From Eukaryota sp. TZLM1-RC (lineage: Eukaryota > Metamonada: BaSk clade): a DNA stretch of 64,000 nucleotides. The notes beneath the pieces were generated by a model that was not told where the DNA came from, searched no databases, and saw nothing but the letters and a program-made list of their open reading frames with translations. The stretch lies in NCBI GenBank assembly GCA_040285825.1, contig JAUPSS010000006.1, positions 434,001-498,000 of the forward strand. Reading direction: 5' to 3'. The position numbers and the translations under genes were made by a program. Shown piece after piece: positions 39,236 to 49,367 of the stretch; the stretch's first letter is position 1; the number at the start of each line of letters is the position of its first letter.

Positions 39236-39902
39236 CGCAACGTTACATGCAGGAAAATTTATAATTTTGAAAATTTGTCTTTGTAATTTTGGTCGTATTA
39301 GTTTTATAAGTGTTTTTATTATAGTTTATTAGCTTTAAATTTGAATAAATTTATTTACATTTCAACTGTTTTGATATTGTCAACTTTTTTTAGAAATAAA
39401 TTGTTTCAACTACAAATATCTAATATTATATGTACAAGAACCTAAGCCATCCTAACCCTAATGGGGACAATCACTTCAGACTACTTCATTCTATTATTAG
39501 TATTAGTGATTATAATTCATTCTTAATTATGTCAAACTTTGCCCTAACAAATTACTTTTCATAATTTTGGCTCCTCTGCCACACATACCAATTAATCAGG
39601 AATTTCGGTGTCGATCTCTTGGTTTTAGGAAGACGGAAAATGTAGTTCTTGAGCACAGAAAACTTAAGAGCATTCAATAGATCGGGTAGACCATTGTATT
39701 CAGTGGCACTTAGATTTGACATCGAAAAGAAACTTGGAAAAAGTCAAAGGCACCAAAATCATTTTGACACAACCAATTTGCTGATTCTGTGTTGAATAAT
39801 TGTACATATTCAGAATCAGTAAACAATGTCCGTGTGATACACAAGAAACAACAGAACACTGTTTTTGAAAAACATCTCTGAGGTTAACCAATTTAATAGG
39901 GA
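39236..39902. other. No gene seen
   Basis: AT-rich spacer; minus-strand frame at 39700-39891 lacks coding character. Confidence 0.4.
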
Positions 39903-40064
39903 TTATTGCAATTGTTGCTCAAATACTACATGTTCCACTCTAATTCGTTTTTTGTTTATCCTATCATCGTCTAAAACAGGTTGATAAAAGTTATGAAGCT
40001 CTTGAGCTCTTATTTTTCTAGTTTTTTGAGTAGCAGTTGTATTTGTTGTTTTGATTATTGACAT
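39903..40064 (-). CDS. Small basic ORF divergent to the JAMM gene
   Basis: MSIIKTTNTTATQKTRKIRA followed by QELHNFYQPVLDDDRINKKR and a short end. 53 codons; its ATG is 64 bp from the JAMM start on the opposite strand, so they could share a promoter. Unknown function. Confidence 0.35.
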   Translation of the reverse strand: MSIIKTTNTTATQKTRKIRAQELHNFYQPVLDDDRINKKRIRVEHVVFEQQLQ

Positions 40065-40128
40065 TACAAGCCAAAAAGATGAAACTAAATCCATGATACA
40101 CAAAGAATTAATTAAAGTGCCAAACACA

Positions 40129-40623
40129 ATGGATTTTCAATATATAATTTCAAAAAATTTATTCAATTTGATGATGTTATATTTCCCAGAGCAAACTAAA
40201 AATGATATTGAAAGACTTGCTTTATTGTGTGTCAAACGTGATGCTAATCCATATAAAATCACACACTTAATCATTCCACCACAAACTGGTTCTGTCACAC
40301 ATGTTGAAAATATTTTGACAGATGAAATATCACCAGAATATGTTTCGTGTGTTGAAAGAAATGATTTGGTTGTTGTGGGTTGGATTCATACTCATCCACA
40401 AAATGCAACAATTTCTCCTTCTGTAACTGATTTGCGAAACCATTCACAATTCGCATTCAATGAAAAACACATTGCAATTATTATGAATGTGTCACCTAAT
40501 GGAGAGTTGCGTTCAAAAGCTTATAGAATGCAAAATATGGAAAAGTTTAAAAGAGATTATGATGAAAACAAAATAGAACGTATCTGGGATTATGTGGAAA
40601 ATGTAATTATAATATTCAATTAA
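40129..40623 (+). CDS. JAMM/MPN+ metallopeptidase, AMSH-like
   Basis: MDFQYIISKNLFNLMMLYFP begins the domain. The metal site is VVVGWIHTHPQNATISPSVT D, giving HxHP-x7-SxxD with a likely Glu upstream. The hydrophobic strand KHIAIIMNVSPNGEL and a C-terminal amphipathic helix (DENKIERIWDYVENVI) follow. The substrate is probably Lys63-linked ubiquitin, as for AMSH, by similarity of GWIHTHP. About 164 residues, the size of a bare MPN domain. Start chosen at 40129 because the preceding codons overlap the divergent gene. A catalytic fragment is duplicated at 27.4 kb. No intron needed. Confidence 0.8.
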   Translation: MDFQYIISKNLFNLMMLYFPEQTKNDIERLALLCVKRDANPYKITHLIIPPQTGSVTHVENILTDEISPEYVSCVERNDLVVVGWIHTHPQNATISPSVTDLRNHSQFAFNEKHIAIIMNVSPNGELRSKAYRMQNMEKFKRDYDENKIERIWDYVENVIIIFN

Positions 40624-40653
40624 ATTCATGTGAAGTCAATGTGTCATATGAAT

Positions 40654-41046
40654 ATGGAATACACTCACATTCCACTTTTATTTATTTTCCATTCCATTTT
40701 ATTATTCATTGTCCGCAATGTAAATGAAAACTACGATGAAGAAATTGCCAATGTAACTGAAGATGAAGATGACCCTTACCTTACCACATCTTGTAATGAG
40801 GTAGAATTTGACAGTACAAATGAAGAGCTGGATAATCCCCACAGTCCAAACAGTGCACAATATGTCGAGCCACAAAATAGATTGAATGTTAATCTACCAT
40901 CATCGCCACGATCGTCACTACACATACCTCTCTCAGCGTTGGATAAGTCATTACTGGTTGAACATTTTCGTCAGAATTTTGCCCCAAATACTGTTGTGCA
41001 TTCACTTTTATTCTTCATGGTTTCTATTGCGGTAGTTCCATTATAA
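40654..41046 (+). CDS. Putative secreted protein with MEYTH signal peptide
   Basis: MEYTHIPLLFIFHSILLFIV looks like a signal peptide. It is followed by acidic NENYDEEIANVTEDEDDPYL, a polar middle and a hydrophobic end (LLFFMVSIAVVPL) that could be a membrane or GPI-type anchor. It lies 30 bp after the JAMM stop. The first third is duplicated at 26.6-27.08 kb. A second frame over the same DNA (HSHSTFIYFPFHFIIHCPQC) is also conserved. The gene points into the inverted REP module. Confidence 0.45.
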   Translation: MEYTHIPLLFIFHSILLFIVRNVNENYDEEIANVTEDEDDPYLTTSCNEVEFDSTNEELDNPHSPNSAQYVEPQNRLNVNLPSSPRSSLHIPLSALDKSLLVEHFRQNFAPNTVVHSLLFFMVSIAVVPL

Positions 41047-41408
41047 TTTTCAAATAATAATCTTGGTTTGGTCATTTCTGAAAAAATTGATAATCTCTAG
41101 AAAATGGAATGATATTCTAAATTAATGCTAGGTTTTTTATCGTCTTTCTTTCGCTGTTGTGTTTGTGGAGAAACTGGTCCTAACGATCCTGAAGCCATTG
41201 GTGTGAAATCATTGGTGTGAGTCCAGTCCTTTGAGTGATTTTCCCTTCCTTTCTGCCTTCCATTTTCGCATATTAGATAAAGAGTTGATAAAATAAATAA
41301 AATAAAATAATTCAACTAAGAGATTTACTTGTAATGAGGTTAAGAGAATTATTAAAAATAATTCATATAATCGATATAAATTGTTTTAGAAATTAAAGGA
41401 AATAACAA

Positions 41409-41990
41409 TGAATTAATTTTGTTGAGGTAAAAAAAGAAACCCTCAAATTAATTCATAAATAAAATGGTTGTAAGTATGAAACCTACAAAGATGCAAAAAC
41501 ATGTAGACTATACAGACACACGTAATCATATCTTTTTTGACCGTAATCAACCTTAAACAGTTAAAAACTGAAAGATTGATGATGACTCAGTCGTTTATGT
41601 ATTTATTAATAGATAATTCTAAATAAAGAGAATTACTCTCAATATTTGATAGAGACTCTGATCAAAAATAAAGTAACATGTGTGAAAAATACAAAAACCC
41701 TTTAATGAAAGTTGAATAAATAAAAATAGATAATTTCAACAAAATCAATATTGAATTTAAAACAAAATGACAGACAAAAACATGCCAAACTTTACAATAA
41801 TCATAATTAAACTAATTTTGGTAATTCAAAATGACCATCAGTAGCTGGAACAGTTTCTAAATCAATAATAGAATCAGTAGCAACAATAGATTGAGATTGA
41901 CAACCAACTACAACTACATCCAAAGAATCAACATTAAATTTAGCAAGGGTAATAAGAAATTTATCATTAGTACATCCACCAATAAATAAG
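41409..41990 (-). repeat. REP module, copy e (inverted)
   Basis: Read on the minus strand: the conserved ORF (FLITLAKFNVDSLDVVVVGC, SIVATDSIIDLETVPATDGH) from 41990, then the terminal block 41659-41409. Its 5' part is missing, replaced by the truncated SET gene. The plus-strand gene at 40.65 kb points into the terminal block, the same geometry as at the other copies. Confidence 0.8.
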
Positions 41991-42660
41991 ACCGATGCCA
42001 ATGTTGCAACAAACTGATTCCTTGGGGTATACTTTGACAGCACACATCGGTAAAAAATACCTTTTTTCATTGTTATTGAGGGGAGGGGGAGACATAGGAG
42101 GATACACTTCTCTAAAGCTGTCGCCATCATACTTTGGGAGAGAACGGATCTGATTGGTGTCTCTGTACGGGGAGGCTGAGATTAAGTTAGTACGCCCAAG
42201 GTAATGGTTTACAAAGGCATCCTGTGAGAGCGTGGGTTCTTGGCAAATGTTGCCCACCACCCAAGGATCATCTAGAAATTGGGCCATCACCTGTGATGAA
42301 GAGGTATAAACAAGCCAGACAGAATCGAGACCTTTGACATCACGCTTAATGTGCAATGACAATCGGTACATCCCCTTCTAGATGTTCTGGATGTCAATAA
42401 TCAACAGTACTGGCAAATGCCTTTACTTGTTGACACATGTAAGAATCCCTTAATGCGGCATGAACAACGGGGTCATCCTGGCTGGCTCATCTTGGACAGG
42501 CTCAGGTGGTGGCAAGCAGTCAGAATCGGAGCCACATTTTGCATCCCGTCTTTTTGCTTTGGTGGGTGCCTTTCTCTTCACGGAGCATCTATCTCTTTTG
42601 ATTGTCGTGTACTCACTCCCGATTTGCGCATTCTTTCATCGTGTGGTAGAAGGCATTGAG
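41988..42660 (-). pseudogene. SET-domain protein, N-terminal part only
   Basis: The frame from 42371 holds WVVGNICQEPTLSQDAFVNH, YPPMSPPPLNNNEKRYFLPM and CAVKVYPKESVCCNIGIG, then stops at the junction with REP copy e. The same sequence continues into a SET domain at 48.4-49.0 kb. Upstream (42655-42470) a basic stretch (RDRCSVKRKAPTKAKRRDAK) and CLPPPEPVQDEPARMTP look coding and may be the N-terminus across an intron. Confidence 0.6.
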
Positions 42661-42701
42661 GTTGGGAGTAATATATGGGTTTAGATAAAAATTACATTTA
42701 C

Positions 42702-42835
42702 ATGGAAGCTATATATTCCATTCCAGTTAAATGTATGGAAGCTATATATTCCATTTCAGTCAATGTATGGAATCTATATATTCCATTTCAGTTAAATGGA
42801 TGGAAGCTATTTATTCCATATAACTACTCTCAAAT
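42702..42835. repeat. Minisatellite, about 37-bp unit, four copies
   Basis: Unit core TGGAAGCTATATATTCCAT followed by TTCAGTTAAATG; the core is nearly palindromic. Not found elsewhere in the window. Confidence 0.8.
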
Positions 42836-42949
42836 TAAAACCTAAAACTTGTATCATTATAAACTTAAAAGTCCTGACGAGTATGATAGGGAACATATCT
42901 TGTTCAAATAACTGGTAGGTCTTTGGCTCTTGGTGGCAAGTCTTCTCTT

Positions 42950-43500
42950 GGAAACGCGAGGAACAAATGGGCGTCTGGGTGGCGTGATTCAGAGTGTGTT
43001 GGTTATTATATTAATAGATTTGATTGCAACGTACACCTACGTTCATTGCTATGATTATGCAACGTACACATACGTTCATTGCAACACTTTCTCAAAACAT
43101 TTTAAAAACATGTTTGTTGTAGAGTACAAATGTCATTGGTGCAATAGCATATGATATATTTACTGGTTTATTACAATAACGTACAAGCAATCATATTCAA
43201 CAACATAAAAATACACAAAGATCAGTTAGTTTATAACCAAAACAAACAAATTTTCTTGCGGAAAATGATGATATGGAAGACGACGAGTATATAGACTTGT
43301 CAAAATAAACATTTGTTTGTATTATTTTTAATTGTAAAACATCAACAGCAACATAAACAACAATTAAATTTTGTTTAGAAAACCATTTTATTGGCCTAAC
43401 ACCTACAGTTGAAAAGAAATTTGGCAAATATTGAAACGAACAAGCGTGTACGTTACACAGTCATTGAAACGAACATATGTGGGCATTGTAATGAAATTTG
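42950..43500 (+). repeat. Dispersed repeat REP3, first copy
   Basis: Matches 63487-64000 over about 500 bp, including GATTGCAACGTACAC, TTAAAAACATGTTTGTTGTA and AGAAAACCATTTTATTGGCC. It contains an ACGTACAC(C/A)TACGTTCATTGC pair. Short frames on its minus strand (FSTVGVRPIKWFSKQNLIVV) are preserved in both copies but have no recognisable family. Confidence 0.85.
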
Positions 43501-43504
43501 TTAA

Positions 43505-43700
43505 TAAAATAACGAACCAATTGCCACCGGAATCAATGAATTTTTGAAACAAAGAAGACACCAGGAAGAGTCTGAAGGGCCCGATTCCGATTATGTAGAT
43601 ACATATATGCCACCAGTAGACAATGCCACCGGAGCATCAACCCCACCGCAGGAATCCACATCTATTATAACAGGTAAAGGCCTTTGGTGTAACTGTGGAT
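43505..43700 (+). CDS. Acidic/Pro-Thr-rich exon without ATG
   Basis: Open as IATGINEFLKQRRHQEESEG, PDSDYVDTYMPPVDNATGAS and TPPQESTSIIT, then a possible 5' splice site (ACAG|GTAAAG). Composition resembles an unstructured linker. Beyond it the frame is low quality. Confidence 0.3.
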
Positions 43701-43854
43701 CATTGGAATCAAGCCCACCCCCGAGACAATATTCAAACAGCAACCAATGGTATTTATTGCGCAAATTTTGTTCAGAAAAATTGCAAATTTTTAATTGCAA
43801 ATTTTTTTGCAAATTTTGTTCAGAATATAGTATGTCATGTATTTGAACTAACTC

Positions 43855-44100
43855 TAGACAGACTCCACAATTGACCTAAATGTATCAAAATGTCTAAAAA
43901 GACTGTATGAATCATCTAGGTAATCATTCTACTTGAAACAACCATTTGAATCAATCCTGTCAAACCTGTCATAAATAACACGTAATATACGACATGTATG
44001 TTTTAAATAACCAGTTATATATGACAGATTTGTTTTAAATCTAAACTAAAACATCGTAAATGTCACCATAACATTTGATGTTTGCTATCAATTAAAAACA
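43855..44100 (+). repeat. Dispersed repeat shared with 61922-62180
   Basis: Both copies carry AGACTCCACAATTGACCTAA, GCTGTATGAATCATCTAGGT-like sequence (here GACTGTATG) and CTAAAACATCGTAA. Together with REP3 it forms a larger patchwork seen again at 61.9-64.0 kb. Confidence 0.8.
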
Positions 44101-44158
44101 GAATGTAAACCAAGTTTATTACAAAACAAAAAAGCCCTCTAAAATCAATTGATGTGTA

Positions 44159-44539
44159 CTAAAAAGGGAAACGAGGAAGGTCCTCAATATCCACGTGAAC
44201 ATCAGAAACAGCAACCATTTCTTGCCAAGTCTGTGTTGCTGCGTCTTGAGTAGCAGGCTCGGCCATAAATTCAGATGTGTTAACGTTTGACTTGTTGGTT
44301 TCCCTTTCAGCAAGGAAGGGTTTCTTCAAATACTTCAGAAACCGATCCCTTATTGACTAGTAAGTATTACTCACCAAGAGGGAGTGGTTGTGAAAGTATT
44401 TCTCAGCTTGCTGCCAGAAAATATTGCCACCAAGCTTAAGGCCAGCAACATCTCCATCAACATCATCCAACTTTTGCTCAACGTATGTCAAAATGAGGCC
44501 ATCTTCTTCAAGAGAGAAAAAGTGACGTTCACGGACCAT
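44159..44539 (-). CDS. Rap1-like Myb-domain protein with an 18-nt intron
   Basis: Exon 1 reads MVRERHFFSLEEDGLILTYV, KLGGNIFWQQAEKYFHNHSL. Skipping GTGAGTAATACTTACTAG (44357-44374) continues SIRDRFLKYLKKPFLAERET and ends EDLPRFPF with TAG at 44159. FSxEED..(L)..YV, GN..(W)...(A)EK...(H)..S.RDR(F/Y)LK(Y/H)LKK is the pattern of Rap1-type Myb domains, which bind DNA or proteins at telomeres. Without splicing the frame stops in the middle of the third helix. The acidic tail contains FMAEPATQDAATQTWQEMV. Confidence 0.6.
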
Positions 44540-45119
44540 TAGTTGAAGAAGATAAACTACAATGGATTAATGGAAAATAATTTCTCAGAAATGATATTTG
44601 TGTATTTGCAATTTGTGACAACTGTGGAGAGTGTTACAGTTTGCCGAAATCGAAAATCCAACTTGTGGTCCCGTTACTCAATTCCAAAACACAATCTATC
44701 ATGGTTACCACGTGATTGTATTGCTTTTCACAAAAAGTGCAGGGATTAAAAGTACAGATGGATTGTGTACGCTGGAGCACAAAAATATTTATTTGAATTT
44801 TGATATTTTCATGCTCATCTATTTAGCTAATGAAAATGTAAACAATTTTCACCGTAATATTCAAAAATTTGCCTTGTACTATCACTACTGTTAGGTTCAT
44901 CACTCTTCAATCATTCTGGTTACATTGGACGAAAACTACTATCAGTTCTCCTATTTCAACACAACATTGAGAAAAATAGAGAAAAGACACAAATTTGAAA
45001 ATACATTCAATTAAATTACTCATTGAAAGTAAAGTTTGAAAATAAAATTAAAAAATCAGACAGATGAACCAACATAATGATGGTTAGGTCGGCCGACATA
45101 CCGGCTGGTGTTGTGATTA
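44540..45119. other. Unassigned region with an isolated inverted B-box/palindrome motif
   Basis: Plus-strand frames such as CDNCGECYSLPKSK show Cys clustering but are short. At 45084 GGTTAGGTCGGCCGACATAC and a CCGGCTGGTGTT stretch mark a decayed REP-type tRNA-like motif in inverted orientation. Confidence 0.35.
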
Positions 45120-46130
45120 ATGTACAAAAAAATGTATACGTTATTGGGGATTGATGCTCTTGCACTTTGCATGATATACACCGGAATAATGAATTTCGAA
45201 TTAGGAATTAACATTCAATTTGTTCATACATCACTGTTGTCAATTGTCACACCTTTCACAAGTAAAATTTCATGTACTGGCCATCAAATGAAGAAACCAC
45301 TTGCTGAGCAAAATGCAATGATGGCGCATGAAAGCACTTCATTTTTTATTTTTTGAAACACAAATCATCCTAATAGCTGGATCTCACCCATATTTCTTAA
45401 AAAATGAAGTGAAGTGTTTTGATTGTATGCTATGTGTTGTGTATGGAAACATAAATCAGTATTGGCATTTACTTTTGTTTCAACAATTTGGGCAAATACA
45501 TTTAATTTTCATACGTAGAATTAAATAAAATATGCATACATAGATACAATTAGTTAGTTGTATGTAATTTTGGTTAGCAAATATAAAATATTATGTGAAA
45601 TTGGTTGTTGAATATGTGTATGTACGTACCAGTATAAGGTATACGTCAAAGCACATATGTAATTCCATTTATGAGTTGGTGCATAAAATGGCGGCTGTGT
45701 TTTTACTTATGTGAAAATACGTATGTGTAATTTATGTGCGAATACAGACGTACAAATAATTCAATTAGTTTATTGTCACCCACGACAAAATTATGCTTCA
45801 CAACGTATCATTCAGAATATAATTTTTCCCGTACATTTTGAGCAATGTACGTACAATGAATGTGGTGTTGTATATACAACGTCTTGACAACTGGACGAAA
45901 CACAACTTTGATGAAAATATTGAAAAGATCAGTGGCTTTGTAGTTGAGTGGGTAAATACCCTCATTGCAATACAGAACAGTGGAAAGCGCAAGTAGCCAG
46001 TAGATCCGATCTGAAAAACACACTGGCTGCACTTTATGGTTCTAAAGACCATGTTGTTCTGAATCACCTGTTTTTGCTTAGGTGAGAGAATTAGAAGTTA
46101 TTATGCAAATTTTGATAGAAAGATGTTATT
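45120..46130. other. No gene supported
   Basis: Several short frames on both strands, none recognised (for instance CIVYTGIMNFE-like and LKNEVKCFDCMLCVVYGN). 45460-45760 resembles REP2 loosely (AACATAAATCAGTATTGG, ACATATGTAATTCC). Confidence 0.35.
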
Positions 46131-46402
46131 AGTTATGAATTGGTATATGTATGATGTGGAAATTGTTTAATGAAAATGAAATAAATTTTAAACTTATTTG
46201 AGAATATTGAAAACCGTATCACATTAACCTGTATCAACCAATGTAACCCACTAAGGTTTGATGTGTCTGTCCTTTCGAGGAAAATGGAAGACAGCCAAAC
46301 TTTGATTGAAAAAAACAATCAGAGTATGTGGATTCAAGCACCATGTACGAGCAAGAAATGTACGAAACTACATCTGTGAGAAACGATTTCTTGAAAAAGT
46401 AA

Positions 46403-46696
46403 CTTTCTTCTGTTACACCTTGTTTTAACCCTCGACTAACCCCCCCCCCCAAGTATAATGATGATTCACAAAATCGGGATACGAGAAGAAGTCGACTGGC
46501 CAGAAGAGGAGGGGCCAAGAGGATCAATGCTCTCATTTTCGACGCAACCCGTGAGTCCTTAAAGACTTTCCTAAATTATATATTAAGAGATTCAGTCACG
46601 TACATGAAACATGCAAATCGAAAAACATTGGTGGCCATGGATGTTGTTTTTGCTCTCAAACGTCATGGAAGAGTATGGTATGGATATGGGAATTAG
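46403..46696 (+). CDS. Divergent histone H4, full histone fold, no clear ATG
   Basis: The frame reads [55 protein letters not shown] and [14 protein letters not shown] before TAG. This covers the complete H4 fold from the RRLARRGG segment to the C-terminus, with many substitutions at normally invariant positions (NYI for ENV, GN at the end). The upstream part ([19 protein letters not shown]) replaces the acetylatable tail and crosses a run of 11 C; no ATG is in frame back to a TAA at 46400. A short first exon is possible. It is either a variant histone or a captured, decaying copy. Confidence 0.7.
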   Translation, partial: LSSVTPCFNPRLTPPPKYNDDSQNRDTRRSRLARRGGAKRINALIFDATRESLKTFLNYILRDSVTYMKHANRKTLVAMDVVFALKRHGRVWYGYGN

Positions 46697-48200
46697 ATTC
46701 TGTGTGTTGTATTTGATTCAACTTTGAATTCTGATTTTCATTCTCCATCCCCATACCCTTTCGCTTTCGCTATTGAGGGTTATAGTTCCGGGGACACTTA
46801 GCCCTTCCCGTTGTCTACTACTGACAGTAGACGCTAACGGTCTCTCCCTTTTTCTTTGCACCTTCATGATGATCATCGCCATTCCGTCGCTTTTCTCTTC
46901 AGATTCCTACATCTTTCCCTTACTCAGAACTCTGCGCTCAAAAGCTTTCATCCTGATCTCCTCATTTTGAGTCCCATTCCGAGTTTTTGGTCACCGTCAC
47001 TCTTTCTATTCTTGTTTCTGTTTCTTGTGGGTGGGTGTGTTACCACTTTCAGCCGTCTGCTATCTGATGCTTTCCCAATCAATATGCGACTTATATTAAG
47101 AGGCCCACAGTGAGACTCGAACACCAGCGGGTATGTCGGCCGACCTAATCATTCAATATCACAATCAAATGATTGATAAAGCAGCAACATCACAATACAT
47201 AATCTATATTCTTGATTAAGAACGGTAACACTAACCAAGTCTCGTAACAAGACCACGTAGCACCCCTTCCTCAGCCCGCGGTCGTTCCGAGAAGAAGTCT
47301 TTTGAATTCAGCCGCTTCGAACCAAAGCCCGTACCAAAGAACCTCCAAGTTTGCCAAGCTTCCAAGAATTTAAACCCCTCCCCTCACTTGCATTGGAAGG
47401 AAGTCACCAATGTCAAATTAGTAGGTCTTGTTGATTTTAAAGGTAAAGTTATTAGTGGATGTACTCATAATGCACCTCTTATTACCTCTGTTAAATCTAG
47501 TGTTGATTTTGGTGATGTAGTTGTTGTTGGTTGTCGATCTCAATCTATTGTTGCTACTGATTCTTTTATTGATTTAGAAACTGTTCTGGTTCTTGGTTCA
47601 ATTGGTACTGATGAATACTTTGAACTAAAACTAATTTTACTATCAAAAATTTAAGTTGAACATTTTATTAAGTTTTTGTTGAATATATTTCCGGCTTAAT
47701 CGGTTTTACTTACTTTTTTGATCTTTTGATTTTAGTTGTTTTTTGAATACTACAGAGTCTCTACCAAATATTGAGAGTAATTCTCTTTATTTTGAATCTC
47801 TAATTATAACTACATAAACGACTGAGTAATCATCAATCATTCAGTTTTTAACTGTTTGAATCTCAATCTATTGTTGCTACTGATTCTTTTATTGATTTAG
47901 AAAATGTTCTTGTTCATGATTCAACTGTCACAGATGATTACTGTGAATTTTTTAAATTTAGAGTTTCTACCAAATATTGAGAGTAATTCTCTTTATTTTG
48001 AGTCTCTATTAATAAATACATAAACGATTGAACAATCACAAATCATTCAGTTTTTAACTGTTTGAAGTTGATTATGGTCATGAAAGATCTGTTTACATGT
48101 GTCTGTATAGTCTACATGTTTTTGGATCTTTGTAGGTCTAATACTAATAACATTTTTATTTCTGAATTAATTGGAGGGTTTCTTGTCACGTTATCATCAA
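46697..48200 (+). repeat. REP module, copies f and g (partly duplicated)
   Basis: Begins directly after the H4 stop, with the intact TA site that is occupied by a transposon in copy b. Segments: CCCTTTCGCTTTCGCTATTG (46757), B-box-like motif (GAGACTCGAACACC, 47113) with GTCGGCCGAC (47135), conserved ORF, terminal block 47755-47858, then a second partial ORF (47860-47950) and a second terminal block (47959-48190). The minus strand of 48043-48334 is open as LIQAENLLNSQLEHTDS and PIGDGYKKKREYLCLRGTVE, behind a possible 27-nt intron (48335-48361). Confidence 0.82.
47388..47654 (+). CDS. Repeat-borne ORF, second intact copy
   Basis: Same protein as at 10.0 kb with a few changes (VGCRSQSIVATDS here, VGCQFQFIVATDS there; EYFELKLILLSKI at the end). 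The frame is intact in both copies. Confidence 0.45.
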   Translation: MHWKEVTNVKLVGLVDFKGKVISGCTHNAPLITSVKSSVDFGDVVVVGCRSQSIVATDSFIDLETVLVLGSIGTDEYFELKLILLSKI

Positions 48201-48362
48201 ACTCGACTGTACCTCGCAGGCAAAGATACTCCCTCTTCTTCTTGTATCCATCGCCTATGGGGAGCATCACCAATGAATCTGTGTGCTCAAGCTGCGAATT
48301 AAGAAGATTTTCGGCTTGGATTAGATTCCAACATCTGAGCGACGAAAAATAGAATACTTACC

Positions 48363-49029
48363 TCACCGATTATTTGATAGGAAACCGATACGAAACCAAT
48401 ACGGAATAGTTTTTTCATATTGGACGTAAAGTTCGTCATCAGCATTAATATCTTTCGCAGCAAAATAAGCAATCAATGGGATAAGTTACACCATCAAAAG
48501 ATCGTTCCAAGTCGATGGCATAAACATTGATCTTTTCCTCGGATGGGGTGTTGACCATCCAGCCAGGACCATATTCCCAGAGTCGTGCCCTGGCATCAAT
48601 GAAATAATGGTCGTCACAGATTGACCAGGAGAGAGAATATTGGTTGTCTGGGATTGACCTTTGGCGGAGCTGCATGGTTTTTTTGTCAACGAGTTCACCA
48701 CCATACCAAAGAATGAGGGTACGTTTGCGGATAAACTCTTGAGCAAAAGGACCGATGCCAATGTTGGAACAAATGGATTCCTTGGGGTATACTTTGACCG
48801 CACACATCGGTAAGTAATACCCCTTGGAATTGTTATTGAGAGGAGGAGGAGACATAGGGGGATACACTCCTTTAAAACTATGGGCATCATACAGTGGCAG
48901 AGAACGGAGCTGATTGGTGTCCTTGTACGGGGAGGCTGAAATTAAGGCAGTATGGCCAAGGTAATGGTTTACAAAGGCATCCTGCGAGAGCGTGGGTTCT
49001 TGGCAAATGTTGCCCACCACCCATGGCAC
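48363..49029 (-). pseudogene. SET-domain lysine methyltransferase-like gene, one frameshift
   Basis: Order of motifs: the N-terminal block shared with 42.0-42.4 kb, then GPFAQEFIRKRTLILWYGGE (SET-I), NQYSLSWSICDDHYFIDARA, GPGWMVNTPSEEKINV (the NH-type motif, with NT), and after a one-base slip near 48490 LIAYFAAKDINADDELYVQY (motif IV, normally ELTYDY). All core SET motifs are present in order, so the ancestor was a protein methyltransferase of about 250 residues. The NHS histidine reads Thr, and the 5' end is fused to a recombinase at 49029. Not expected to be active. Confidence 0.65.
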
Positions 49030-49367
49030 TTTTCATCTGTGAGACCAATGTATCTTTCGGTTACACGCGGACCATGATGGCCAAAGATTTCTTGCAATAA
49101 TGCAATATTTTTGTGAAACTCATAATGATTGAGTCCAAATGTTTTTCTCAACGAATGACTGCCAACATTTTGAGGCACTCCAGCTCTTTGACCAGCTTCT
49201 TTCAAATTTTTCCAGGCAGTCTTTCTGGTTATTGGTCTGGAATAAATAGGCCTTCCTTCTCTAGATTTCGGCACGGATACAGTGGTATAGAAAACATATG
49301 CATCGGGGTCGAGTGGTTTCAAATAATTAATTAGAAACCTTTTCATTGGGGCACGAACTTTTTCCAA
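49020..49367 (-). pseudogene. Tyrosine recombinase catalytic domain, second copy
   Basis: FLINYLKPLDPDAYVFYTTV, SRPITRKTAWKNLKEAGQRA, SHSLRKTFGLNHYE, LLQEIFGHHGPRVTERYIGL. HxxR, the second His and the Tyr are intact. Right after GLTDEK the DNA switches to the SET gene, with the recombinase frame reading on into antisense-like residues. About 80% identical to the copy at 16 kb. The N-terminal domain is missing. Confidence 0.75.

Noticed and set aside
47755-48200. LTR pair formed by the two REP terminal blocks at 47.76 and 47.96 kb
   Set aside because: The blocks are only 100 bp apart and the stretch between them is a second partial REP ORF, so a local duplication is the simpler explanation.
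48062-48352. Plus-strand 96-codon frame repeated at 58.1 kb
   Set aside because: It is antisense to a better frame (ENLLNSQLEHTDS...KKKREYLCLRG) and its identity in both places follows from the repeat.
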